Positions 17,801 through 29,300 of a stretch of 54,831 bases of DNA are shown in pieces. Source of the stretch: a virus; the IMG/VR virus record IMGVR_UViG_3300006100_000015, positions 1 through 54,831 of that record; one strand, 5' to 3'. The number at the start of each line of letters is the position of its first letter. The stretch's first letter is position 1. Made by a program: the position numbers and the translations under genes. A model generated the notes under the pieces. That model made no database searches. It saw nothing but the letters and a program-made list of their open reading frames with translations, and had not been told where the DNA came from.

Positions 17801-20346
17801 ATGTAACATCTGGTTTTCCAATTGTTCCAAGTCTTGACTCTACATCAGTTTATTTTATCGAATCGAGACCTGCATTTAGTAGTCCAGGGTTTACACAAGC
17901 AGTTGCAGGTTCAACTATCACATTAGCATCTGGTATATACTGGAATGCAATAGCTTATGGAAATAATACGTTTGTAGCAATACCAAGTGCTAACGCTGTT
18001 GGAGCAACTTCGACAGACGGTAGCAACTGGTCGAATATGGTACTACCAAGTAGTGCCAGCTGGTCAAGTATTGCGTTTGGTAACAACTACTTTGTAGCAG
18101 TAAATTCTTCAAATGCCAACGTAATTTATTCAAACAATAATGGTTCTGGTTGGAGAACCAGCACTATGCCAAGCAATTCTCAGTGGACACAGATTGCATA
18201 TGGAAACGGAAACTTTGTAGCTATTGGCGCTAGCGGCACCACTAGTGCGTATTCAACAAACTTTGGATTAAATTGGACTAACGGCCAGACTATTTCAACA
18301 GTAGCCGCAACTGGATTTACTGTTAGTGCAGGTACAGCTACCGTAGCTTTTGCTACACAACCTATTACACCTTTTGCAATTGGTTCAACTATTACACTAT
18401 CTGGATTTACTCCTACTACAACAAGCGGTACAGTAAATGCTGTTAACACAACATTTGTAGTAACTGGTTGTACAACTAGCCAAGTACAATTTGCATTAAC
18501 TGGAACATATAGTTCTGGAATTTTTGGAACTATATCCGGAGGAAATTCTGCTTACGGATTACCAATCAGCCAAACTTGGAACAGTTTAGCATACGGTAGT
18601 AATATTTTTGTTGCAATAGGTCCTGGATCTCTTACAGGCGCAAGAAGTGTTAACGGCGGCCAAACTTGGATATCAACTACATTGCCAACCGCCAGTGCAT
18701 GGACTAGTATAGCATTTGGAAACGGCCGTTTCGTAGCAGTTGCCAATGACGGTTCACTAGCTATATACAGTTTTGATGGTATAACATGGTATCAGTCTAA
18801 TCAAACAGTAGTTGCAAGTAGTGTAAAATACGGACAAGGTGTTTTTGTAGCAGTATACAACGGATCCACAACTGCATACACCAGTGAAAATGGTTTAGAT
18901 TGGACTCCAAGAACTGTCACAAATGATCTGTACACTTCCTTGGCATTTGGTTTTACATCGACCAACGTTGGAGTGTTTACAACATTAAGTCAACAAAGCA
19001 CAGGTAGTTTAATATCAGCTGGTTGCAGAGCTAAAGGTAGACCAAGTATAAGTTCTAATACTTTAAATGGTGTAAGCGAATTTGAACCTGGTTCAGGTTA
19101 TGTCACACAAACTATTTCATCTTTTGCTACTGCCGTAGTAGGAGCAGGCACTGCTGTATTAACTTTCTCAGCAACACAAACAACAAATCCATTCCCTGCA
19201 GGTTCAACTATTGTAGTTACTGGATTTACTCCTACGGCTATTAACGGAACTTATATTGTAACTAATTCTTCTACATCATACGTGGCTTATTCGTTGTCAG
19301 GATCTTTTAGTTCTAGCATAAACGGATCAGTTTCTTCAAGCGTAACAATTACATTTACAGATCCAAACGTAACTAGTTTGGCTACAGTAACTCCTCGTGT
19401 AAGTAACGGTACATTAGGAGGTCCAACATTTGTTAATAAGGGGGCTGGATATAGTAATACAACAACACAGGTGGCAATTACAGGTAACGGATATGCAGAT
19501 ACATTCCAAACTGGATTAACTATTGTTATTAATAATTTAAGTTTGTTACCAAGTCAGGGATCAAACATTCAGTTTGCCGGTAATAATTCACAGGCTTATA
19601 AGATTACCAGTGCAGTCGCAGTATATGGAACAGTTGCTCCAAATATTCAAGCAAACATTTCAATAAGTCCAGCAATGACATTAGCATTAAGTCCTGTCAA
19701 CGGAGCTGTAGCGACTATTCGTCAAAAATACAGTCAATGTCGTATTACAAATCACGACTTCCTATATATTGGTTCTGGGGATATAGTAAACTCATTATAT
19801 CCATTAACAAATGACAGTGAATTAATTGTTAACAATCAAACAGTTGAAGTTAATTTTGGGCGTGTATTCTTTTCATCAACAGATCAGGACGGTAACTTCA
19901 AAGTTGGTAACTTGTTTGGTGTTCAACAAGCAACGGGTATCGTTACATTAAGTGCTAGCCAGTTTGGATTAACAGGATTGAGTACATTGAGCTTGGGTGG
20001 TATTAGCGTAGGCGGATCAGCCACTATTGTACAACAGTTTAGCACAGATGGCGCATTTACCGCTAATAGCGACAGTATTATCCCAACACAAAGAGCTATT
20101 AGAACTTACTTGGCTAGTCGTTTAAGTCAAGGTGGATCAAATACCTATACCGGACAAATGACAGCCGGTACAGTTGTAGTTGGTGGCGCACAGTATATTC
20201 GTTCAAGTATTCCTAACGGACAAGTAGGATCATCCGTTAAAATGTTGAATAAAGTGTATGTAGATGCCTACGGAGTAGACGGAAATATGATAGCTTTAGA
20301 CTTCTTTATGAACAATAGTATACATAGAAGCTCAAGTCAGCAATAA
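11809..20346 (+). CDS. Giant multidomain tail fibre/adhesin, 2845 aa
   Basis: Order of domains (approximate residues): 1-540, about seven repeats of the chitin-binding CBM5/12 type (WxxxTxYxxGDxVxYGGxxYxCxxxHTS); 574-1150, a parallel beta-helix or pectate-lyase-like region opening with FYVSALTGIDAPG, with VKTGTYLESLPIVVPANVSI (about 787) and GGYKSFTSNDFTQVIQDGVG; 1190-1455, a possible carbohydrate-binding domain (ASVYVYQGTATQLDIQ, WYRIWFAFND, YLYGAQVE); 1580-1990, tandem GTTYYI modules; 2040-2375, six BNR/Asp-box-like SxxGxxW repeats suggesting a propeller; 2640-2845, a conserved end (DFLYIGSGD, FFSSTDQDGNFKVGNLFGVQ). I infer a trimeric, glycan-binding adhesin. No active site is identifiable. 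It is paralogous to the next gene over nearly its whole plan. Confidence 0.85.
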   Translation: MAQEFKIGRLRFIWSGAWTTGTQYAKDSVVGYQGKTYSCVTPNTASSNFYTDLNNGLWSLILDGKQFDGPWQTNTFYSLGNIVIFGGFVYYCTTPHTSTAFKSQQSNWTQYTQYPQWLSTWQPNTVYGVGAVVQYGGIVYSCITGHTSTGALQAVGAVSTGSQVTITFTPQPVVIYAVGTTITLSGFNPTIINGTYTVVSSTQSSVTFASQITINGTIATPGISTGVSQLGLEANQSSWTVLDSNYNYVGAWAANTRYKLNDIVQVGGSLYACTQYNVSGIAFATSTYWIAYIPDQRFISGFNVGVTYQIGDIVTYGGNTYINNTASNNSGSAPSTDTIDWTLLTPNGSSPVDWITGQLYQIGTVVRRHGLVFQAVQDNTSQDPASYSTSGITYNSTGSSGTTVNLSSTSGVQVGMIALGAGLTLGQSVNSIISSPVGVTLNYAPDGTLINGQNINFVGINYLYWKLVIPGGIWYGRWASGASYIVGDQVIWGNTTYQCDQNHTASNANRPDLDSFNTYWKILAVGARKEALTSQGDIETFSNGAYSNIAIGTSGYTLRATNNNPTWSQINVVPNVFYVSALTGIDAPGYGKNWDRPWKTIAYAAATVGAGTQNTNTVALITQNKSWIQAEMVQWAQYQINNNISPYSTAYAFNSTKAARDIGLIIDAIAYDLARGGNSQSVATALAYFAYGLTSTFYNTAVAADMPYYLPMLNYALTLLTDAITQTTPAYNYQVLNSVSPVIYQNTSGSAAEASGASSATTLFNYIYNALATQSTSLLPAQNSGVSCVINVKTGTYLESLPIVVPANVSIIGDELRGVVVLPKTSIQTTCTATTTGTNLITVTSTSGLVDQMPIQFADTTILTTSIYTGFGGITPGQTYYVIGSTITSNQFSVALSPTTQFIATTTASSQVLTDVSNIIGLVVGATITGPGIQTGTTITGITIAPSNSSLNSISISLPTTVTASNVYLTSTGATLSLTSATGTMTVYAGDCLKDMFRCRNGTSVRNMTLSGLQGTLLAPDANNIQHPSGGAYTALDPGQGPNDSTAWIIRRSPFMENITTFGNGCTGNKIDGTLHNGGYKSFTSNDFTQVIQDGVGIWCTGPGALTECISVFCYFGYTGYFAEAGGRIRAANGNSSYGNYGVISSGFDTTEVPITGTVYNQSSQVQASVQSSLGAAAQLIKLNYANAGSAYNTTSTNMLYYSNNYLGPNWVSDGNIIFDKTFAAPTGNIEAYTMIGTGGTGTGYIYQNITLNPAGASYTNLPSTTNTGTGGGATFNVVVTSTGYTVSVNYGGTGYAAGNTLTISGALLGGLSGLNNCNITVNTVTGNVISSVVATGIVPTGSTQSYTASVYVYQGTATQLDIQAIYSGSSTRTSAINYNFTTNTITPTNSNGGYLPTQFGSQVTLVAGWYRIWFAFNDTAGLNNTLQLRIYPKGINGAVGLYNYLYGAQVEISKPTLAPSFYIENTGVSRYSAYAYYNVTGSGTGALLIGDELRSNSVFQTLVTSGGSGYLTAGNNAQGGTNQYIVLAQSDVNQPSNYIGMRVFIQSGTGAGQYGYMATYNTTSKLAYVLKESFTPLQIASSSAVTSAFTLSANSTTSLLYLNMPVQFVPTYYTTTVTSTSLSQTTVTQAIGGTTNTLTLASTNGLTVNMPIIFSAGSGAIFSTITAGYQYYVYAILSSTTIQISTQAFGTVWPLTSGSGTMVMSFTSGNSYIQASTTNMVVNYPIAFTGTAIGGLSIATTYYINDIIDSNDFTISAATFNITVTGTVNNTLQCASTTGLQVLNPIIFTAPAIAGSGIADTTKYYISSIVDQTDFTISTSIINQTVSSTNGTTNTVVTSSTSGFIVGQPIIFTGTTFGNILAETVYYILSLAGDGISFTISQTLGGGVFGVTTGTGSMSLRTCPTPLTFTAVTGSSMVGVTTSKKLSVNLGIGSMTGTFSTTLFGGISSGTTYYIASIPTPGNGGTFTVSTAINSVGVVVPTTKSGTMNLAAVGWDHVTSGFPIVPSLDSTSVYFIESRPAFSSPGFTQAVAGSTITLASGIYWNAIAYGNNTFVAIPSANAVGATSTDGSNWSNMVLPSSASWSSIAFGNNYFVAVNSSNANVIYSNNNGSGWRTSTMPSNSQWTQIAYGNGNFVAIGASGTTSAYSTNFGLNWTNGQTISTVAATGFTVSAGTATVAFATQPITPFAIGSTITLSGFTPTTTSGTVNAVNTTFVVTGCTTSQVQFALTGTYSSGIFGTISGGNSAYGLPISQTWNSLAYGSNIFVAIGPGSLTGARSVNGGQTWISTTLPTASAWTSIAFGNGRFVAVANDGSLAIYSFDGITWYQSNQTVVASSVKYGQGVFVAVYNGSTTAYTSENGLDWTPRTVTNDLYTSLAFGFTSTNVGVFTTLSQQSTGSLISAGCRAKGRPSISSNTLNGVSEFEPGSGYVTQTISSFATAVVGAGTAVLTFSATQTTNPFPAGSTIVVTGFTPTAINGTYIVTNSSTSYVAYSLSGSFSSSINGSVSSSVTITFTDPNVTSLATVTPRVSNGTLGGPTFVNKGAGYSNTTTQVAITGNGYADTFQTGLTIVINNLSLLPSQGSNIQFAGNNSQAYKITSAVAVYGTVAPNIQANISISPAMTLALSPVNGAVATIRQKYSQCRITNHDFLYIGSGDIVNSLYPLTNDSELIVNNQTVEVNFGRVFFSSTDQDGNFKVGNLFGVQQATGIVTLSASQFGLTGLSTLSLGGISVGGSATIVQQFSTDGAFTANSDSIIPTQRAIRTYLASRLSQGGSNTYTGQMTAGTVVVGGAQYIRSSIPNGQVGSSVKMLNKVYVDAYGVDGNMIALDFFMNNSIHRSSSQQ
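11830..13390 (+). repeat. Array of CBM5/12-like repeats in the first giant fibre
   Basis: About seven imperfect ~55-80-residue units share W-x(4-6)-T-x-Y-x(2)-G-x(2)-V-x(2)-GG-x(2)-Y-x-C, usually ending HTS. Copies open with WSGAWTTGTQYAKD, FDGPWQTNTFYSLGN, LSTWQPNTVYGVGA, VGAWAANTRYKLND, ISGFNVGVTYQIGD, PVDWITGQLYQIGT and YGRWASGASYIVGD. The third copy is interrupted by an unrelated ~70-residue module between its HTS and LGLEANQSSW segments. Confidence 0.65.
17930..18930 (+). repeat. BNR/Asp-box-like repeats in the first giant fibre
   Basis: Six units pair a WxxIAYGNxxFVAV strand with an Asp-box-like turn: STDGSNW, SNNNGSGW, STNFGLNW, SVNGGQTW, SFDGITW and SENGLDW. Such repeats form beta propellers in sialidases and many non-catalytic sugar-binding proteins. 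A ~75-residue PFAIGSTITLSGFTP module is inserted between the third and fourth units. No sialidase active-site Arg triad is evident. Confidence 0.55.
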
Positions 20347-20347
20347 G

Positions 20348-20354
20348 ATAAATA
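20348..20354 (+). promoter_or_regulatory. Late-promoter-like box ATAAATA before the largest gene
   Basis: GATAAATATT lies two bases after the stop of the 2845-aa gene and 26 bases before the start at 20381, in a 34-base gap. A GAGGA ribosome site (20366-20370) follows. I noticed no comparable box in the later plus-strand junctions up to 41514, so this may drive the 4890-aa fibre, the S74 fibre and the modification genes as one unit. Confidence 0.5.
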
Positions 20355-20380
20355 TTAATAGACCAGAGGAATGAAATAAG

Positions 20381-23300
20381 ATGGCACAGTTTAAATTAGG
20401 TAGAATTAAGTTTGTTTACCAAGGTACATGGACTACAGGAACCGGATATGTTGTAGATGACGTCGTTACAGTCGGCGGCAGAACTTATATTTGTACAACA
20501 AGTAACACAGCAAGTGCTACTTTTGCAACAGATTTTAGTTCAGGGTACTGGAGTGTAGTTGCAGACGGAAGTCGATGGACTGGTAACTGGACAAATAATC
20601 AATACTATCTTGTAAACGATCAAGTATTATATGGCGGAGTTGTTTATCTATGTACGACTGCTCATACTAGTGCTTCTTCTACAGCTACCATAACACCAAC
20701 AGCCGCAACTGCTAATGGTACTACAGCAACACTTACATTTACAGCATTAAGTTCAAATATTCAACCATTTTTAGTTGGTGCAAGTATAACTGTTTCAGGA
20801 TTTTCAGCACAAACTGGATTTAACGGAACATTTACAGTAACAGCATGTACAGCTACTACAGTTAGTTATGCTCTTGCTCAGTCATTGACTGGTACCGTAA
20901 TGGGTACTGTTAGCGGTACAGGCACCCTAGGACTTGAAGTTAATCAAAGTAACTGGACATCATTTGCCAGCAGTTTTAACTGGACAGGTGCATGGACAAT
21001 TAATACACGTTACAAATATAATGACTTAGTAAGCTACGGTGGTTTAAATTATATTTGTAATACAGCTCATGTTAGTGCAAATACAACTACACTTGGATTA
21101 GAAGCTAATCAAAGTTCATGGACTGTATTCAATACAGGAGTAGCATATCAAGGACTTTGGAACGGTAACAGTACACATTATCGTATTAATGATATTGTAA
21201 AATACGGTGCAAGTCTTTGGATTTGTACAACAGCACACACTAGTTCTGGCACATTTGCCTCAGCAAACTTTAGTGTTTTTGTTAATGGTTTAGAATATGT
21301 GTCAGGCGGAAATAATGCTTGGGTCGGTTCTATCACATTAACTGCGGCTAGTGCATCAGGCGGTACTGCAACATTATCTTTTGCTACACAATCTGCTATA
21401 CCATTTGCAGTTGGTCAAAGTATAACAGTCAGTGGAGTTACACCAAGTTCATTTAATGGTACATTTATCGTAACTGGAACTCCAACAACAACTCAAGTAT
21501 CGTATGCATTGGCTGGATCATTGACAGGATCGGTCTTTGGTACTGTTGCCGCTAACTATGTTACAGGCGACATCGTTTCTTACGGCGGAAATTTATATAC
21601 TGCAATAGCAAGTAACACAGCTACCACACCTAGTACAGGCACAGCCAGCTGGCAAGTTTTCAGTACAGGTTTTAGTTTCCAAGGTGATTGGTCAGGTCTT
21701 ACAAGTTATAAAATTGGACAAGTAGTTCGTTTAGGTGGCTATACATATATGGCCATGGCAGATAATGCACAGCAAACTATTATTGCTAATCAAACATCTA
21801 GCGGTAGTAATTCTGTAAGTGTTTCAGCAACAGGTAGCTTGGTTGCAAACTTGCCAATTGTATTTTCTGGTACAAGTTTTGGTAACATTGTATCTGGTAC
21901 AACATACTATGTCGGTACTATCATTGATAGTACACATATCACATTGCTTACAAGTTCAGGCGGTTCAACACTTGCAGTAACTAATGCCACAGGATCATTA
22001 ACTGGTACAACACAAAGTCAACCTCCGTTCAGTACATATTGGACTCGACTAAATGCAGGTATACGCTGGAACGCTGGAACAACTCAGTCTTATAATGGAT
22101 TAAGCGGAACAAATATAACAGCCGCAGGTTCAGGCGCACAATTTAACGTAACAACAAGTGGAACAACATATTCGGTAACTGTTAAATCTGGATCACAAGG
22201 TACTGGTTATAGTGCAAGTACAACATTAAAGATTTTAGGAACACAAGTTGGCGGTATCAGTCCAGCTAATGATATTACTATTACTATAACAGGTGTAACT
22301 GCTGGTGCAATTAACTTATCAAGCGGTATTACATGGACTGGTTATAGTGTTACTTGGATTACTGCATCAAACTATGTTTTAGGTGATGTAGTTTATTTTG
22401 GTGCAAACAGTTATATTTGTGTGTCTGCACATACTTCTGCATCTGGTAATCGTCCAGATGCAGACACAACTGGCACATACTGGAATTTATTAGCTAGCGG
22501 TGCTGAAAGTGCTGTGTTAACAACACAAGGTGATTTAGCCTATTACGGAACAAACGGTCCTACTCGTTTACCAGTTGGTACCGACGGACAAATTTTACGT
22601 GTTGGCGGAACAATTCCATCTTGGGCATATTACGGACAAATTAATAATATTGTTTATGTTAGTTCAACTACTGGTGTGGATTCCTTAGGAGCCAGTCAAG
22701 GTACAACTATTGATAAACCATGGGCAACTATTAGATATGCGTGTTATCAAATTGAAAATGGTTATTTAAATACTAATACCACAGGATTATTATCTATTAA
22801 TAAACAATTCATGTTGAAAGAAATCAACAACTATGTTTATTATTCATACAGTTTTAACGTAACAGGTACGTCAGTTCAAACAATTACAGTAGGCGGTACT
22901 AGTTCAATAGCACAGACTGTGACCACCAATATGTATTCTGGAATGCCTATTGTGTTTACACAAACATCAGGTAATATTGTTGCAGGTACAACATATTTTG
23001 TTGCTCAAGTGATAAATTCAACTTCATTTAATATTGCAACAACCTATGCTAACGCAACTGCGGCAAGTCCTACATTGTTTACAGTAGGCACAGGTTCTGC
23101 AAACATCGGTACTTACAGTTACAATCAAGCTAAAACAGAACGCGATACCGGAACAGTTATTGATGGTTTGTTATTTGATATCGGCCGTGGCGGCAACTAC
23201 AAAACAACAACTAATGCATTGGCATATTTTGCAAATTCCACAACCTTTGCAACTAATGTGAATGCATATGATATTCCTCCATTTGTATCAGCATTGAATT

Positions 23301-26300
23301 ATTTGAATACATTAGCAACAAACTATGTATTAACAAACACATCGGCCGCAGTAAGCTATCAAAGTACAGTATGGCCAGGTGTAACTATTACTGGTGCTAG
23401 CGGTACTGGCGCAGTTGCAACAATTACATTTGCAACACAACCTTATGTTTATCCTGTTGGACAATTTATTACAGTTGCAGGGGTCAACCCAAGCGGATAT
23501 AACGGCACATACATTGTTGTTGCAAGTACATTAACAAGTGTAAGTTATGCAAGCACAACAACTACTTCTTATGTAAGTGGCGGTACAGTTAACGTTGCAC
23601 GAGCAACACAACAAATCAATACAGGATATACAGCAGAACTTACTGGTGTTGCAAGAGTAGCTAATTTAATTTCAATTATCACTAGCCCACTGACTCTTGG
23701 TTATACAACAAACGTACAGCCAGCGGCTACACCAAACACAACTATTTTTGTTAAGACAGGAACATATAATGAAGTACTACCAATTGTAGTTCCATCATAC
23801 ACTTCTATTATCGGTGACGAATTACGTGGTACCGTAGTTCAACCAGCAGGTCCAAATTTGAATATGATTAATGATAAAACAAGATCAATCAATTCGTTAA
23901 CACGTATTCAAAGTTTAATTCCAAATTTATTACAAAATACTGCAATTACACCAACATCGGGTAATACTCAGTATTTGACTGTAACAGGTGCAAGCGGTAC
24001 TGGTTCTGTTGCAACATTAACTTTTGCATCACAGACATCTGCACCATTTAACGTAAATCAATATATTACTGTAACTAGTGTAAACCCTTCTGGTTATAAC
24101 GGAAGTTACATTGTAACTGCTGTAACAACTAATAGTGTGAGTTATACTTCCACTACTTCTGCATCTTATGTAAGTGGCGGAGTTGTAAGTGGCCAAGCTA
24201 CTGGATTACCAGCAGGCGATGTAGGAAGCACAACCGTAGTTAATCAAATTAACACAAGTGTTAGTTTAATTAATGATATGATTTATAACGGTCTTCCAAA
24301 GACTCCTGCAATCACTATCCCACAATTAACTGGATACAATACAAGTTATCTAGTAGGATTTGGATACGGTATAACACAGATTCAAAATAACTATTTGTTT
24401 ATCAAAGCAGAAATTGCCGCATATCTAAATACATATTATAGTAGCGTGTGGACAACATTTGGCGGTACAAACCAAACAGAAACATTACGTGATATCGGTT
24501 TCGTATTAGATGGCCTACAGTACGATATGACTTATGGTTGTAATAATCAAAGTATTATTAATGGTAGCTCTTATTACAGTTTACAAATTCCACAAATCTT
24601 AGCATCATACAATGCCGCAACTGTTGGAGCACTACAACGTTTACAAGCAATTATCAGTCAGATAGTTACAGGTACAAGTGTAACAGCAACAAGCGGTAAC
24701 TCTGTAACGCAGTCAACTGGCGGTTCAGCAGGTTCAGCCGCAGCCGCAAGTTTTGCCGCAGGCCGCGTTGGTGATGTAATTTACTGGTTACAAAATGCTA
24801 CAAGTAATGCAACTACATTAACACTAGTCGGTAGTGTGAGTGGTACAACTTTAACTGTTACTTCAGGAACAGGTAATGGAATTTATATTGGTTCTATGTT
24901 AACTGGTACAGGTGTTGTGGCAGGTACATATATTGTTAATCAATTAACAAGTTCTGCAAGTGCAACAGCGGCTACAACATTAGCCAGCGGAGGATCAGCT
25001 GGTACTAATACATTTGTGGTTTCAAGTGCAACAGGTATTGCGGCAGGACAATTAATTACAGGTACTAACCTTCCAGCTGGATCTTATGTTAGCTCATCAT
25101 ATATTAGCGGAACAAGTATTACCGTAGTTAATGCGTTTGGTGCTCCACAAAACTTTACGTCAACTGGCGGTACAGGTGCATACTTATTCTATCCAGCTAA
25201 CGGTGCAGGTACTTATACGTTGAGTACTAGTGGCAATACTGGTACAACATTTACAGCATTGTCAACATTCACACCAGTAACAAGCGGTGCGTATGCCTTA
25301 GTAACCAATCAATACTTACAAACAGCATATAATAATTTAATTGCAAGACAAACCGAAATTGCAAGCGATGCTCAAGTTTGGGTTCAAAAATATTATCAAG
25401 CATATCCAATCAGTCAATCATTAACTCAACGCGATGCTGGTTATATTGCATTGGCATTAGCTTGGGATGTTTTATTTGGTACTAACTTTAATAGTATTGC
25501 ATGCGGTCGTGCATTTAATCGTTTAAACGCAAGTGCGTTGGCATTAGTGGCAAATACAAACCAAGAATTGAATGCAACAACCGGTGCAATAACATTTATT
25601 GGATTTAAAGCAAAACAAATTGCAAGTGCAGGTTCGACAGTTCAAGCACAAACATTGATTGATGATATCGTAACTAAGATCAATGGACAAGTAGCGTTTA
25701 ATACTGTTGGTTCAGCAATTCTTGCAGGTACACAGACTATTGCCTATGGTACAGCAGACGTAATTACTGTAACAACATCGGGCGGTACAGCTACATTCTC
25801 AGTATCGTTGACTCCAGCAACTACTGGACAAACTATCACATACATTACTGCTGGTGGTTTAGCAACATTTAGTAGTGCTCAAACATTAGTTAAAGGTACA
25901 TCTGTTACTCTTGCGGCAGCCGCAGGCGGTATGTCAGCAGGCACATATTATGTAACAACTGGTGTAAACAACAGTTTTACTGTAAGTTTATCTAGCAGTT
26001 ATGCAAATGCAGTGGCGGGAACACCTGGTTCATTTACAGGTGGTACAGTTACTGGAGCAGTTGGCGTAGTAACTATTGGTACATACTATAATACTATCGC
26101 ATCTGTAACAGTAACATCTGGTGGTAACTGGAACAACACAAGTTTATACAGTGCCGCACAAGCAACAACAACTACAAGTTCAGGACAAGGTTTAACATTG
26201 TCATTAGGATTTGTATCAAGTAGTTATTCAACTACAGTAGCTGGTGTACAAACATCTAGCAATATTGTAACACTTGGAAGTACAGCAGGTATGCCAACTA

Positions 26301-29300
26301 ACATGCCAATTACATTCTCAGGTTTACCAGCTTTAGGTTCTGTAACAGCAACAGCTACTACAACAACCAGCAATTTAATTACAGTTGCAACTACAACAGG
26401 CTTATCAGTTGGACAGCAAGTGTACTTCACAGGTACAGTATTTGGTAATATTGTTCCAAGCCAGTTATACTATATTGCAAGTATCCCAACACCTGGAACT
26501 AACGGTACAATTACTGTTAGTTTAACATTTGGTGGCGGTAATGTGGCATTGATATCAGCAACTGGTACAATGACAATGGCATTCAATAACGCAGGCGGAC
26601 TATGGAATAATACTACATACTGGATTAATTCATTGCAATCTGCCGCAACATTAAGCACATTGGCAATTACTAGTACAACAGGTGTATTCAGTTGTGCAAC
26701 AAGTTCAGTAACATTAACAGTAGGACAGCCAGTTGTTATTACTGGTACGTTCTCAGCTGGTAGTATCACTGGTTATACTAGTGGTGCAACATATTATATT
26801 ATTGGTAATCCAACATCAACAGCTTTCCAATTGTCAGCAACATTAGGCGGAAGTGCTGTAACATCAACAACATCAGGTGGAACAATTACTGGTATTACTG
26901 TAACAGTTCCTGCCGCAACATTAACATTGACCAACAGCTTTAAGAGTGGTACAGCATACACAATTACTAATACAGTAACTGGTATGTCAGCTACAACCAC
27001 TGCTGGAGCAACAGTGACATGGCCATATTTAAATAATCCAATGATTAATGGTTCATTAACTTACAATGATAACGTTCTAACAATTCAAGGCACAGAAATT
27101 CTTCGTGCTAACATTCCATTCCTGGCCGCAGAAGCATCTGCTTATACAGTAGCAAGTTACGGCGGTACAGTATCCAGTATAACATCTGGTAGTGTTGTTA
27201 ATACAAGTGGCGCACATAATTTATTAGTAAATGACCCAGTAGTGTTTACTGGTACTGTTGGTTCAAGCAATATTGTTGCTGGTACTACTTATTATGTTTT
27301 AACTGTGCCAAGCTCAACAACATTTACTATCAGTGCAACTCAATATGGCACAGGTACACAAACAACATTTACATTAGCAACAGGTTCGTTAGGAAGTTTA
27401 ACTGTAGGCTACTACTATAACTATGCTAAGTGTGTACGCGATACAACAAACTTTATCAATGCGTTGATTTATGATATTAATTATACAGGTAACTGGAAAT
27501 CAATGCGTGCCGCAGAACTTTATGTTAACGCGGTGGCAGGATCTACAACACAAAACTTCTATCTAGTAAGAAATGCATGTGGTATTCGTAATCAAACTAT
27601 GAACGGATTGACTGGTGTTTTAAGTACAGCAAATGCTTATGGAACACGTCGACCAACAGCAGGTGCGTATGCAAGTTTAGATCCAGGCTTTGGACCAAAC
27701 GATCAAAATGCATGGGTCTATGCACGTTCAACATTCGTACAAAATTGTACAATGTTCGGTTACGCTTGCGTTGGCGCCAAAGTTGACGGTGCATTGCATG
27801 CCGGTGGATACAAATCAATGGTTGCAAACGACTATACTTGTGTTATCGGCGATGGTATCGGTTGGTGGACAACTGGAACAGGTTCATTATCAGAACTTGT
27901 TTCAGTGTTTAACTACTACAGCTACGCTGGATACATGAGTGAATTAGGAGGACGCATTCGTGCTACTAACGGTAACAGTTCATATGGTACATACGGTGTA
28001 GTTGCCGAAGGTGTTGACACATTTGAAACTCCAATTTACGGTACTGTAAATAACAGAAGTTACGGACCTCAAGTTACTAACGTGGTTACAGATAGTACAA
28101 CACAAATTTTACGTTTAGAATACGAAAATGCAGGTACAAACTACACCAATGCTATACCAACAATTAGTGGATCAGGTTATAACATTCTTTCTTTTGCAGA
28201 TGAGTTCCGTGATGCTGGTGTATTTGAATCACGTTTAATTGACTTAAACAATGGTTTAGGTGTTGGCGGTTCAAGTTATGTAAGTTCTGTTAACGTAGGC
28301 CAAGGCGGTGCAGTAGGTTATATTACTATTGCGGCAGCCGACGTAGCATTGACTGGTTCATATAACGGAATGAAAGTACAAATTACTGCTGGTACAGGTG
28401 TTGGACAATATGCGTCAATACTAACTTATACTAACGGTAGTAAAATTGCACAAATTATTCGTACAACATTTGCAACCTTAACTGTTACCAGTTCAAGTAC
28501 TACTGCATTAACTGTGGCAAGTACTGCAACATTATATGTTGGTATGCCAATTTACTTGAGTACAACCGCTACTAATATGAATTTGACTGCATATCAAGTT
28601 TATTATGTACAGGCTATTTCAAGTACAACTCAGTTTACACTAGCATTAACATCAGGCGGTTCTGCAATTACTGGTTTAACAGCAACTAGTGGACAAACAG
28701 TCAGCTTATATGCCGCTGGTTGGGATCATGTTGTACCAGGTACTCCTATAGTTAACACATTAGATTTAACTACAGCATATATTATTGAACCTTATGTTTC
28801 ATTCACAGGTCCAGGTTATGCCGCAACAGCAAGAACATTACCAGCTACAGCAATCTGGTCAAGTATTACATACGGTGCTGGAAATTATGTAGCAATTGCC
28901 AATGGTAGTACATCGACTGCAATTAGCACTAACGGTAAAACATGGACTCCAGGTGGTGCATTAACAGCTTCTGCATTTACAAACGTTGTTTACGGTGGAG
29001 GTCAAAGTGCTGCCGCAACAGTAACACTAGGTGGATTTGGCGGATCTGGTGCTCAGTTGACAGCAGTGATTGGTACTGGAACAAGTTTAGGACAAGTAGT
29101 TGGAGTCAACGTAATTAACGGCGGTTACAACTATAATACTGCTCCATCATTATTGTTTACAGGTGGTGGCGGTACCGGTGCCCAAGGAACAGCAGTTGTT
29201 CTTAACGGAGTAATTCAATCAGTTATTATTACAGTTAATGGTTCTGGATATACTTCAGCACCGACTGTAACAGTTGTAACTAGTGCTATTACTGCGATTA

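Noticed and set aside
17930-18930. Catalytic sialidase domain
   Set aside because: Asp-box-like turns are present, but no arginine triad or Tyr/Glu active-site context was found. A non-catalytic propeller is the safer reading.
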